From NCBI GenBank assembly GCA_020736575.1, contig JAGPYM010000102.1:1-51021 (forward strand): DNA of 51,021 nt, written 5' to 3'. The stretch is from Thelonectria olida (lineage: Eukaryota; Ascomycota; Sordariomycetes; Hypocreales; Nectriaceae). A program made the translations under genes and the position numbers. Shown here in pieces: positions 1-11,619 of this stretch. Position 1 is the first letter of the stretch. Each line of letters opens with the position of its first letter. The notes below the pieces were generated by a model that worked only from the letters and a program-made list of their open reading frames with translations, did not search any database and was not told where the DNA came from.

Positions 1-84
1 TATAAGTTTTCTATTAAATAGTAATTAAAAAATTAATTTAATTAGTTTAACTTATAAAGTATTAATTAAAAAACTTAATATATA

Positions 85-990
85 TTAATATTACAATTAT
101 TTATTAAAATAAGCTTAATACTAATATATAATAAAAGTTAATATAAATAAAACCTAGCCTTATATTTATTATTATAAGCTTTATTAAAAAGTTTATAATT
201 AGTTTTTAAATAGAAATCTTTATTAAATAAACCTTTTTTAAAAAACCTTATTTTAAGCTTTTAATATAAAAGTACTACTTTTTTAAACTTTAGTTAATAT
301 AATTTAACTAATTATATAATATATAATTTAATATAATTAACCTTCTATTAATTAAATAAATTATAATTTAAAAAGATAAGATTAATATAATAGCTTAATA
401 TCTATTAAATATATAAATTTCCTTAAATATATATATAAAATTAAAAAGTTTAAAAAGCATTTTAAATTAATATAACTTTTTAATATTTTTATATTAGCTA
501 ATATCAATATACTATTAAAAGTATATAAAAGATTAATTTAATTCTTTTAAACTGTATATTTTAATTAAAAAACTAAATATATAAAAAAATAATTTTAAAT
601 TTATAATAGAATAGTTAGCTAATTTAATTACCTTTTAAATTAAATAAAAAATAATAGGCTTAATTAAAATAACTAATAATCTTTTAAAAAAATATAAAAG
701 TATAATTTAAAGCTATAATTTAAAAAGCTACTATATATAATAGTAATAATTTAAATAGTTACTTAAAAGGCTATAAAAGAAATATTTTAAAATAAAAAGT
801 AAGTTAAATAAGTAAGTAAATATAAGTATTAAAAAGTAAAAAAGGTTAAAAAAGTTAAATAAAAAAAGAAAATTTAAAATAGATTAAATAGGTTTAAAAG
901 TAATTAAATTAATATAAATAAGTAAGGTAATTAAATAGAAAAATATATAAAAAACTTAATATAATAATAAAATTACAAATTATAAAAGGA
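85..990 (+). repeat. Dispersed AT-rich repeat, forward copy
   Basis: This segment aligns by eye with 24895-25770 and with segments of 46018-48280. Its head carries the block aagcttaatactaatatata followed by a diagnostic cctagcc. Its tail carries a palindromic core (ctactatatataatag at 729-744) and ends with repeated aataataaaattacaaatta. It has no coding capacity. It could be a solo LTR or a non-autonomous element; the ends are not sharp enough to decide. Confidence 0.6.
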
Positions 991-1334
991 AATAGTTTTA
1001 TAATACTAGTAATTTTACTTTTTTTAATATATAACTTATACTTATCTTTTTTAAACTATTTATATATTTTATTATAAGTATTAAACTTAAGTATATTAAA
1101 ATTAAATACTAGTTTATATTATAATAAAAATACTTTTAATATTAAAATACTTTTTATTACTATTAACTTTAACTAGGTTAGCTAGCTTTTTATAATAATT
1201 AAAATAGTTAAAATAGTTTTTTAATTTTATTTAATAAGTTTTATTATTAAATATTAGTATTATTTAAAATAAAATCTTTTTAAAACTTTTATAAATTCTA
1301 TTAACTAATACTTAATAGTTATAAAGTTTATATA

Positions 1335-2260
1335 TTTTTACAATTAGTAATTTTTATTATTATATAAACTTTTAGTATATTTTACTACCTAGTTGCCTTG
1401 CTTTATTTCTATTAGTTTAAATGCCCTTAGATCCATTTTAACCTTTTCTAGACTTTTCTTTTTTATTTAACCTCTTTAGCCCCCCCCCCCACTTTTTTAA
1501 CCCTTACATCCATTTAACCCACTTTTTATCTTTAAATTTTCCTTCCCTTTTAGGCAACTATTTAGATTATTACTATCGCACATAATAGCTCCTAAAGCTA
1601 CAGCTTATAAGCATCTAATTAGATCGTTTTAATAAATTGCTTATTATTATTATTAAAATAGTTTTTTCTTTCCCTTTTAAAAAGTTATATAAGGTTTTTA
1701 ACTTTTTATTTAAAAAAGTTATAATAGTATTAATATATATTAGGTCTTTTAATTAGAATCTTATAGCCTAAAATAATTAGATTAATCTTTTAATTAATAC
1801 TTAATAGTATATTTATATTAAATAGTATAAGAATGCCTAGGAGTTATAACTCCTTTAGGTACCTATTAAAATCTTTTATCAGCTTAATATACTTAAGGAA
1901 ATCTATATATTTTAATATATAGTAAATAGCTATATAGCTTCTATTATCTAGTTAGATTATATTATATGTAATTAATAAGAAGTTAGGCATTTTAATTATT
2001 ATATATTATATTATTAGTTAAATTGTGCGGACTAGGGTTGGATAGAGAGGTGCTTTTATATTAAAGGCCTGGAATAAGGTTCCTTAAATAAGGTTTATTT
2101 AATAGGGACTTTTATTTTAAAATTAATTGTAAGCCCTATTAAGAAGCTTATTATAATAGATATAAGGCTAGGGTTTAGCCTATATTAACCTCTATTATAT
2201 ACTTAAATTCTTGGCTTTTTTAATAATAATAAAGTTTATATATAATATTATAATTTTAAA
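1335..2260 (-). repeat. Dispersed AT-rich repeat, inverted copy
   Basis: The reverse complement of this segment matches the same family. The run of C at 1481-1490, flanked by aacctctttag and cacttttttaaccc, mirrors the gggtggggggg tract at 25622-25634, and the cctagcc head motif is found inverted near 2170. Together with the copy at 85-990 it forms an inverted pair. The retained poly-C tract is the only GC-rich spot in the element. Confidence 0.6.
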
Positions 2261-2479
2261 ATTATAAATTAAAACTATTAGAAATTATTAAATAATAACT
2301 TAAAATATAAGTATTAATTATAATATTAACTTTTTCTTTTATAAAGTATTTAATAGCTTTTTAATATTCTAATAATAATATATAATTTACTTTTTTAAAA
2401 AATATAAAATACATATAAATAAATTTATTTACGCCCTAGAAGAATTATAATGCTAGCTTTATTCGAACGCACCCTCCTA

Positions 2480-2579
2480 GCGTGCACGGACGAAATCGTT
2501 ATTTTCCATCGCAAAACAAGCGAAACCTGGGGGACAAAGAGCGTGCACGGACCAATTTCGTTATTTTGCGACCCAAAAC
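2480..2579. repeat. 38-bp direct repeat at isochore boundary
   Basis: Two imperfect copies starting gcgtgcacggac, at 2480-2517 and 2541-2579, each continue into cgttatttt and end in caaaac. They lie in the first normal-GC sequence after the AT-rich block, downstream of the NLR-like gene's stop codon. Function unknown. Confidence 0.6.
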
Positions 2580-2727
2580 GGAGTGGTGTTTGCACAGGAG
2601 GTCAGAGGATCATTCTCATACGGAGGGCAAGCCGTGAAGTCACGCCGGCAGGCGGCATCCCAGGCAGGGGTGTCATCATTCTGACTCCTTACTTGCTAAT
2701 ACTTACTAAAGCACCAGGTCTCCCTTC

Positions 2728-5700
2728 TCAAGCTAAATCGGCCACCGTGAAACCTTGCTCGCGCGCTTTCGTCTCCCAGTAATCATCCAGGACTCTCCGG
2801 CCGTTGACAATGACGCGACTGCCAAATTGACGGAACATACTCCTGGCCGTCACAATTCCCATTTGTCTCGACCTGTACGAGAATGGCAAGATCTCTTGCT
2901 GGACGAGATCATCCTTCTCCTCTTGGTTGGCAATGATCTTGTAAAGCGACCTGTTCTTTTTGAAAAACACATAACTGTCCCTATATCCAAGGACTCTGGC
3001 GCATTCAGTTGAGAGCATGAAGAGCTTGTCGCCTCGGTTAGGAACTAGGAAGGTCCTGCACTTGTACTCTCGATCTCCCTGGAGTGTGCCGTTGGTGGCC
3101 ACTTTCCTTTCTCCAAACTCATCGATCTCACGAGGGAGGTATTCATCGCCGGTCTGATTCAGCTGATCGGTCGTGTGGTCTCGGATAGTTGGCAGAGCCT
3201 TTAACGTCGACTTTGTCGACGTCGTCCTGGGTGGAGAGGAGGTGGATGGCGTGCCCTCCGTTGTGTCGAGGAAGCCCTCGGTGCGCTTCATGGTCTGATC
3301 ATCGAGGTCTGTGGTGAAGGGGACTGGAGGGCGATGCATCCAATCCTTCTGAGGAAAGAGGGGAATGAATGGGCTAGGGCCAGGAAGAGAAGAGAACATG
3401 TTGCCAGGGTTGGGGAAAGGGCTCTGAGCCTGCATAGGTTGATGGAAGATGGAGGTGTTGGGGTCGTACTCGGCTGGGACGCTGTCAAAGGGCTGAAGTG
3501 GAGTGCAAGTGCCGGAACCACCCATGGACCAGTTGCTGCCGGGGGCCGCAAAAGCCTTGTGCTGCTGGTCGAGACGCATGAAAGGGTTGTTGCTGTGCCG
3601 CTGGTCTATGAAAGGGTTGTTGGAGGGGACGGATTGCATATCGACAGAGTGCCAGTCCTCAGGTTTGGGGGAGAAGAGTGGTGGGCCCACGTCGAAAGAC
3701 TCTCGCGAGGGCTCAAGACCCGAGTCAATGCCGGAGCTGTGGTCAAGGATGTTATCGCCTAGCACACTATTGTCTTCCTCGTCAAAGAGTTTCTGTGCGT
3801 GTTGCGTATCCACGGTCAGAGGAGCGCGGCGATAGGACTGGTGCATGGGGAATGTTGAAGCCATTGCTGGCGACTGTGAAGGTGTTTGTCGCCCGACGTC
3901 TGCAAAAATTCGGGAAACTCTAGAGGCAGTTGGATTCCCCTCTTGCGTCTTAAAGCGTGCAATTCTGCGTATTGACTTTCGCGGAGAGTCTGAATCGTGA
4001 TGCTTGCTCATGTGGTTCCTCAGGGCCTGTGTCGATCCGAACGGGAAAGGGTATTGGCAGCTAGGGAGGGTACATTGGAGTCGCCGGATGTGAGTCAGCT
4101 CATGTTTTTGACGCAATTTATCGGATTCGAATCCCAGGGTCGCCCGTGGGCAGGAGCTGAGTCGACAGGTATAAGCTGAGGCTCGAAACTGGCTCTTGAA
4201 GAATTCTAGTTCTTCAGCTGTTGCACCAGGGTGGTCGTATTCGCTGAGGAGGAACCTGATGGTCTGTTGGTATGATTCCAGCAGGGCCGATATGCCCGTC
4301 GAGGCAAGTGCCTTCCCAGGAGAAGGATGGCTTCCATCCATCGCTATTATCTGCGTTAGCAGGCTCATTTCATTTGTCCTATTCGGACGCTGGACAAGAA
4401 GTTTACCCGGCTCTTGAAGGTATTCAGCCTCAAGTCTCGTGAGTGACCGCGCCGTCAAAGCCCTTTCAACCTGCTTGCACAGGACCGAGTGTTGTCTGAG
4501 GAATTTCAGACGCTCGTCCGTAATCGCAACGGGCTTTGGTAATGGCGATTGATCAACGTCCAAATCGAGTTTTCCTGCAAGTTGACATGCGAGAGTGAAG
4601 AGACATGAGGACGTGTCGAGACCGACTGCAGATGCAACGTGGGTCAACAAATAATCAGTCCAATACTCGGTGGCATAGACATGAAGTCCATGAAGGCCTC
4701 TGACCACTCTGAGATGCCTCGTCTGCTGTTGATACCCTTCACCAAAGACTTCCAGACCAGACAGGAGACAAGTGATGCAAGCCACGCCGTGCTCCAGAAG
4801 GGCATCTTGCTCCGAGATGACCAAATTACTCGAAGGACTTTGGAGGAACCTTCCCCATCTGTTAGCTTCCTGTGTCGCCAATCTGCGGTGTCGATATCAC
4901 TTACTCCTTCACAGAGACATGAATAAAAGTCAAACTTGTGTCGGGCCTTTCCTCGATGAGAGGCGCACAGATATCCAATATATATTTTGGGGCGATGTGA
5001 GCAGCATTGAGATTTCCCTCGCTAAAGGAGATGGCGGACAAAAACTCGAGCTTCCTGAGCGGGCGCCTCGCGAAAGCAATCCAGCCCAGAACACACTTGA
5101 TGCGGTCCTTGGAGCGACTATCCAGGTAAACGAGTATTCGGTTTAAGATTTCGCCATAGCTAGAACATATTAGCTTTTTACGAGTTACTAGCCGAAAGAT
5201 ACCAACAAATCGGTAAGCCTGGGCGGCAGCTGATGAACCGATGATTTGATCTCGTCCGCACTGTAGAAGATGTTCGTCGTGAGATAATCAAGAACAAGTC
5301 GAGCGTAAAGAAACATGCCTTCGAGGTAATTAGCAAACTTCGCCGTAAGGCAGAATGATGGGCTTACCGTCTGCCTTCTTCGCAATGCCCTGCTCGATCT
5401 CTCCCATTTCCCCAGGATCAATGTGGAGTTGGCCGAGTTTTTGGCGTAGGGAATGGAGCCTCTTAGAGGCATACTGCCTAATTGCTGCTTCTAAATTTTC
5501 CCTCTCATCAGTCAGGGAGATCGTTTGCCTCTTGCGCAGACGGGTCGACGAGGTTGGTGAGACGCGGCTTGATATGAGCACCTTGCAAACCGTGCCTCCA
5601 GATGAGGATGATTTAGACGATATCTGATTCATTAGGTTCACGACACGCGCCTGTTTGTCTTTTTCGCACTCGTCTAATCCATCAAGGACGATCCAGACGT

Positions 5701-6944
5701 ATTTCGTTTTGTTGGGCTCGTTGGACATGCTACCGAACAAGGTCTGTACAAGTTGCTCGAGAGCGGAGAGTGTAGGGGGCTTCTTTCCTAATACACATTG
5801 TTTATACACATGTGCGCATAATTCCCCGTCTCTTCGAAGCAGTTGCAGGAGTAGTAATCTCAGGATCTGCTCGTACTTTGTGGACGACTCATGTGAGTAA
5901 GTGCAAAAGTGATGAATGACAAAGGAATTCGCTCTTATAAAATTGACGAGCTGTGTCGAGATGACGCTTTTCCCGGATCCAGGCGTGCCTTGTAGCCAAA
6001 GTATGGGTACGTCTGGTTTGCTCTGAAGCCAGTTGCTGACCTTGGGATTTTTCAGAACCCACGAGCAGGTTCCCGGATACTTTACTCCTTCTGCCGATAT
6101 CGAGTCAAAAATAGCCAGTTGATCCAATTCGTCGACCTTGAGCCACGAGACGATGGATTGGTACTGATTCGCAGCTTGCTCCTCCTCGAAGCAGGCCACA
6201 TCGTTGAGTTGCTCTTCTCTCCAATCACGGATGTCCTGATGCATCTTGCGCGACTCAGCAATATTGCGGGCATTCGCTTCCAGATCAATCAAGGTCTCGT
6301 GTCGCTCCATATCCTTAAGAATATTGTCGAAACGTCTCTGGAAACGACCCCACGATGTGAGGAATAGTAGCTTCCATCCTGGAAGGTTTTAGATGGTGAA
6401 TCCTGGGGGGAATTCAAGGCTTACCGCTCCTCCTCACGAATTGATAGGCATACTTGTGAAACTCCAGTATGTCGGCATAGAAAACGGCCAAGGTCTGCTG
6501 AAAGTCTTGATTCCGGACAAAGACATCGCTGAGAATCTCGAACCTCGATAGAGAGCTGGCAATCCTGGAGTATCCCCCTATGATCTGCTCAAAAGCTTCC
6601 ACATACTCAGAAGCGACCCTCAGAATCAGGGAAATTGGCGCCCATATCCATGGCAGAAATGGAGTCCCGTTGCACAAAACGTCGACAACCTTGGAGTAGT
6701 GCTCCAGCCCCATGAAAAGCGGCGAGAGCCGCCGCATATGACGGAGGGACCGTCTTGCTGCCAGCTGGTTCTCAATGTCGAGTGCCGCCTTTCGGACATG
6801 ATCGAGAGTTGTGACAGGGAATTCTCGTGCGTCTGCTGGAGTGATTGTACGCTGAAGCTCTTCGAATGCCGTCTGTATCGTTTGCCTGGCCAGAGTCGAC
6901 ACGGCAGGGGCTAAAGGCATCTTCGGCAAGCCGTGGAGGGTCAC
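2728..6944 (-). CDS. NLR-like STAND protein: DUF7708-NACHT-C2H2-Rsc7 domain
   Basis: Five exons give a phase-consistent 1339-residue protein: 6944-6425, 6378-5368, 5318-5207, 5159-4905, 4849-2728. The third intron uses a weak GTTGGT donor, chosen because it restores LTDFYGEILNRIL; the last acceptor could instead lie at 4859, also in frame. Residues ~50-190 resemble the fungal STAND N-terminal region DUF7708. The NACHT NTPase has a Walker A GTPGSGKS (304-311) and a Walker B-like VLDGLDE (~405-410). Two C2H2 fingers lie at ~861-886 and 892-917, followed by a disordered Pro/Ser-rich stretch. Residues ~1204-1339 resemble the core of Rsc7/Swp82 (Npl6), with VPNRGDKL, LGYRDSYVFF, VTARSMFRQFG and GRRVLDDYW. 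NACHT STANDs are oligomerising sensors, often in heterokaryon incompatibility; the Rsc7 part may be a bait or a nuclear effector. Transcribed divergently from a SNF2 ATPase gene. Confidence 0.85.
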
Positions 6945-7547
6945 TTCGATGTTCGAAGCTGATATGGTATCCTGTGGAAGACATGGACGTTGTTTGTCTT
7001 TGAATGACGGGTGAAGATCTAAATTTTCGACGGGACGAGATCGAGATCAAGATCGAAAGGCTTCTTCGTCCGCCGCCGAGGCAGATTTTCAGGTCACCGC
7101 CACAGTTGCAGCTCGCATCTTCCCACCACTCTGACGTGGCAGTGCCAGCCAACCGTTATTACAGAATTGCTGAGGCAGATTTTCAAGCCACCGCCACGGC
7201 CGCAGCTTGCATCTTCCCACCACTCTAACGTGGCAGTGCCAGCCAACCGTTATTACAGAATTCCATTCAAAGTCGCTGAATCTCGAGACATTTGGCCTGT
7301 CGACCCCAGGCGATCCGAGTCAAGGCTAACGCAGGTTGACTCGACCTTGAGCATCTTGATAACTGCCTTGAGTTCTGCTGACCTTGAATCGGACGGTAAT
7401 CTGTCGAACGTGGCCGGCCGCACAGCGCGAACGCCGAAGGTTCCCCTTCGCGTCCGGATCGTCAGTCAGGGCTGTCATCGAAAGTGATCGCGGAAGTTTA
7501 GCGACAAGGATTCAATTTGATACGGTTGCCCTCCGTGGCATAGAGTC
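6945..7547. promoter_or_regulatory. Divergent promoter region, NLR-like/SNF2 pair
   Basis: These 603 bp separate the start codons of the NLR-like gene (-) and the SNF2 gene (+), so the regulatory sequence must be shared or overlapping. Reading frames within it are short and unlike any known protein. The only clear structure is the tandem 94-bp duplication annotated separately. No convincing TATA box was seen. Confidence 0.6.
7078..7265. repeat. Tandem 94-bp duplication (two copies)
   Basis: Copy 1 (7078-7171) and copy 2 (7172-7265) start with gaggcagattttca and end with cgttattacagaatt. Over the body of the repeat I count seven differences, all transitions (C/T or G/A). They lie between the divergent NLR-like and SNF2 genes, so each copy may carry duplicated regulatory sites. 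Confidence 0.9.
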
Positions 7548-10500
7548 ATGGATCGAGCGTGTGAGCCAGATCAACTGGCAGCGAAGAGACAGCGACTTGC
7601 CGGGGCGCCGGGCGAGGGGCCAAATTGGCAACCCAATTTCCAAGGCTCGAACCCGCGAAATCAACGAAAACTCTACGTTGGGATGTCTCTCTCCTCGCAG
7701 CCGAATGTAGACGCTCCAGAGGCTCATTTTCTGCCAGCTCGCACAAATCTAGGCACCGTCTCATCTCAATTCGAAAGCTGTCCAGCGCCATGGACCTCCG
7801 TCGGGCAATTGCAATGTCAAATTTACCAACCGCAGATAGAAGGCTTGAGATACGAGACGCCGCCTGCTGCAGTTCAGTATGCAGCTGGATATCGTCATCC
7901 ATTTCCGCCGTTGAACTTCACTCCCCATCCGGTTCTATGGCCCCAAGCCGTCCAACCGCCGCCAGTGCCGATAGCCTCTGATTTGCACGTTCTACATTCC
8001 ATCCATCCTTACTCAGGGGTCTTATCCCAGGACCCTGCGCCGTCCTGGCTGTCCTTGGAGTCGTCACACGCAAACGCTTTGCATTCTTTCAGTACTTACG
8101 ATGAGCTGCGGACCCAGAACCCTGACGAAGCTAGCTTGTCCGTTTCAATCCAGACCACCAAGGAGGCGGGCGAACTCGTTTGTTTTGGCACTGTGAGCAT
8201 GCACAACCACTACCTAGGAACTTATAACTGACCTTTTCAGCTGCCAGAGATCTCTGCCAGATGTGGCCGGCCCGGCTCAGGCGAGATTCCACCGCCATTA
8301 CAAGTTCAAATCGAGTCTTCTGACCGCTTCAGTGCGAAAGACTTCCCGGAGGTCCGTGGACGTATTCCGACCACACACGGGCAAATGATTCAAGGGCTAC
8401 TTGACGAAAAGTCGCTGCGGCTCCACGGATTGTGCACCTTCCAAACTGAGCCCGCGGGTCAGCGGCCGTCTCGAGGCTATACGCAGATCCCCTGTATGCT
8501 GGAGGTCACTGTATACGGCCCACTGGAGCTTTTTGATGAGATTGGCTCCTGGTTCGAGGAGTATGACATTTTCTTGCAAGATCCCCAGGTCTGCTATCTG
8601 GATGTCAAATACTGCAACCCCCAAAGACTCTCTTCAGATGATCTTGCTTCTTGCCCCTTGGTCTCTGAAGTCGTTGCACGAAAATCGGGCCTGGTCCATC
8701 TTCAAGTTATCACAGAGCGACCTGACCTGCTAGACATCCTAGACAGCAATGTGGACTTGGAAGAGGCTCCACAGCCGCCAATGATCCGGACAGCTCTCAA
8801 GAGGTAACACTATATCTGTAGAAGGCTCCTCCGTTACAATATACTAACGAGTTACCTCAGGCATCAGAGGCAAGCTCTCACATTCATGCTCCGCCGGGAA
8901 ATAGGGTGGGCCTTCGACTGCAAACAGTCGAATATCTGGGAGGCAATAGACACTGATGAAGGGCAATTGTAAGTGTTTCCAACAAAATCATTCACCAATG
9001 TTTGCCAAGCACACTGGAGACGGAGAATCGGCCTTGGCCTTCCCCTTGTGCTGGAGTGCTTGCACTTTCGAGAATGCAAAAGTCATCTCACGCACATGCC
9101 CCGGTACTAGGCGTTCTCATTTGCCTGTCCAAGAGGCTGACACCATTGCAGTTTCCTCAACAGAGTCTCCAATACCGACCAGACTGAAGAACCACCGCAA
9201 TTCTACGGAGGCATCATAGCAGACCCAATGGGTCTTGGGAAGACCTTGACCATGATAGCGTTGGTGGTAACCGACTTAGAGAGCGTCAAGAACTCCACGG
9301 TTCATATGAGCGTTGATGAAGATCACAAACACGATGCTGCAGCTACACTGATCATTGTACCACCGCCTTGTATGTTACACTACTTGTTTGAGCACTGTCA
9401 AGCCGCAGCTTCATCAACTGATAGACTACAGTGCTAGGTACATGGGAAGAGCAACTGGCCGAGTGAGTTCAATGGCACGTGTCGAATACACATATGCTAA
9501 TTATTGAGGAGGCACGTCTACGATGGAGGGTTGAAATGTCGTCGCCACCATGGTAAATTCAGACTCACCGAAATTGAAGAAGTCGATCCGCTTAATGTTG
9601 TACTAACAACCTATCACACCGTCTCTGCCGAATGGAAGGTCGGAAAAGCTGCAAACAAGTCCCCCCTATTCTCGATCCGCTGGAGAAGGGTAATTCTCGA
9701 CGAAGGTGAGGATAAAACGGGTTGATTCGTGTCCTTTCGCGAGGCTGACAAAACAGCACATTTCGTTCGAAACGGAAACTCCCAAACGGCCCACGCCGTA
9801 TGCGCACTCAGCGCTGTGTCTCGATGGGCTGTTACAGGTACCCCAATACAGAACCGTCTCAGTGACCTAGCAACCCTTCTCAAATTCATTCGAGTATATC
9901 CCTACGACGACCCAAAGTGCTTCGATGCCGACATCTCGCGCCTCTGGAAATCAGGACAGGACGAGGAAGCCGTCAAGAGAATAAAGAGGTTGTCCGCCTG
10001 TCTCCTCCTCCGCAGAGCAAAAGGGACGATCCGCCTACCTCCTCGACGAGATTTGCAATGTCCCGTTGAGTTCACCAGGGCGGAAAGAGCCATGTACGAT
10101 GAGATTCTGCACCAGGCAGTTACAAGGATCGATGAGGCTCTCCACCAAGACTCCGAGCTGACAAGGTCAGGCGTGTATGTCAACGTGTTGCAGCAGATCG
10201 AGTCATTGAGGCTATTCTGTAACTTGGGCCTGCATTACCACACGAGACACGATAAGCCGATGGTCCAATCATCGCCAGAGGCCTGCGACTGGGGTAACGT
10301 TGCGCAGCACACATTCAACGCCCGGCGAGAAATGGGACCGATCGTCTGCTTGCAGTGCTCTTCGGCTGTCGATCTGACTGAGACTCTACTCGACGATCTA
10401 ACAACAATGCAGAGTCCTCAGTTCTCCCGCTGTATGAAACTTACTTGCTCTGAATGTTCATACAAGCTCAGCCGAGCCGCCTGGCCCATGGAATGTGGCC

Positions 10501-11404
10501 ATAATCCTCCATGCCCCACCGCTCCCGTCTCCTTGAGCAGTGCTGCGTTTGAAGGGGCTTCTGGCGAAGTCGCTTCCCCAATGCTAGCGCAATCCATCGG
10601 TCTCCCGTCGAAGGTGGAAGCTCTTGTTGCAGACATCAAGACTTTGCCTCCCGATGTTAAGTGGTGCGTCTCCTTATCCCAACCTGCTATCGCTCGATTA
10701 CAACTGACTCCTCGCAGTGTTGTATTTTCAACTTGGAGACTAACGCTTGACATTGTCGAAGCCGGCCTAAATCAAGCGGGTGTGACCAGCATCCGCTTCG
10801 ACGGAAAGGTTCCTCAAAAAGAGCGCCAGGTTGTCGTAAACCGCTTCAGAACCGACCCGGACGTTCGCATCATGCTTCTCACACTATCGTGCGGTGCCGC
10901 CGGGTAAGTACCTGGCGACCATTAGATCCACGGGTAACCGTGAACCAAATGGCTCCCTACATGCACTAGTACTGACACCGTCCCAGCCTCACCCTCACGG
11001 TCGCCTCGCGCGCCTACCTCATGGAGCCACATTGGTTAGTTCTCCGAGCCAAGACTCTCCGCAGTCTAACAGTATACAGGAACCCAAGCCTCGAGGAGCA
11101 GGCTCTCGCCCGAATCCACCGACTCGGCCAGACTCGGGAGATTACGACGATCCGGTTCTTCGTGCGAAACTCCTTTGAAGAGGTTTGTCTGTCAAATTGC
11201 AGGTGCTCAGATATGGTTACTGACACTGCACAAGCAAGTTATGCGAGTTCAAGAGTCAAAGAAGCATCTCGCTTGCGTGCTGCTCTCGCCGCACGACGGA
11301 GGGCAGACGGATGATAGCCTCGGCGGCTTGCAGGTTTGTGGCCAGTAGAAAGACCCTGAGCACTCTTGCTGACGTGTTTGCAGATGCTGCGATCTTTGCT
11401 TTGA
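7548..11404 (+). CDS. SNF2-family DEAH ATPase (Rad5/HLTF-like)
   Basis: Twelve exons keep phase throughout and give 1040 residues: 7548-8192, 8241-8803, 8861-8968, 9152-9369, 9432-9462, 9512-9705, 9757-10663, 10718-10903, 10987-11034, 11080-11182, 11235-11333, 11384-11404. The N-terminal ~430 residues are variable and Pro/Gln-rich. The helicase core shows motif I DPMGLGKT, motif II DEAH (split by the intron at 9706-9756), motif III-type TGTPIQNRLSDL, a Cys-rich insert (CLQC...CSEC...ECGHNPPC, a degenerate RING-like spot), motif V (CGAAGLTLT) and motif VI (QALARIHRLGQ). The family uses ATP to move on DNA and remodel chromatin or act in damage tolerance. No break was found, so it looks functional. 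The last exon is inferred from family endings; without it the protein stops at 11348. Confidence 0.9.
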
Positions 11405-11619
11405 TGGCATTCAGGAGGACATGACAGTAGCTGTTACCGATACTGATCATGCTCATGACGAGATAACGCCTGCCAGGTATCAGGAAGGCCTTTTCAAGGC
11501 ACGGTCAAAAATGTATTGCTATTGGCAATGAGAGGGTGTTCAACGTGGAGTTTTCTTTGCCTTGCGGTCTGGGAGAAGCCTGCCTACCGCTGAGAGCGAT
11601 TCATTTTGGATCATGGACA

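Larger units (their letters stand above)
1..2430. repeat. AT-rich RIP-like repeat block 1
   Basis: The stretch is almost entirely A/T with very few C or G and no credible ORF. Base composition changes abruptly to normal coding-like sequence near 2430. The remaining organised sequence consists of two copies of a dispersed repeat in opposite orientation (see separate entries), so this is decayed transposon DNA. Loss of C:G to T:A across whole repeats is the known outcome of fungal repeat-induced point mutation; that mechanism is inferred here from composition only. Confidence 0.85.

Noticed and set aside
3334..5146. Several plus-strand ORFs of 60-142 codons
   Set aside because: They lie antisense to the exons of the NACHT-Rsc7 gene and show no domain; they are shadows of its codon bias.
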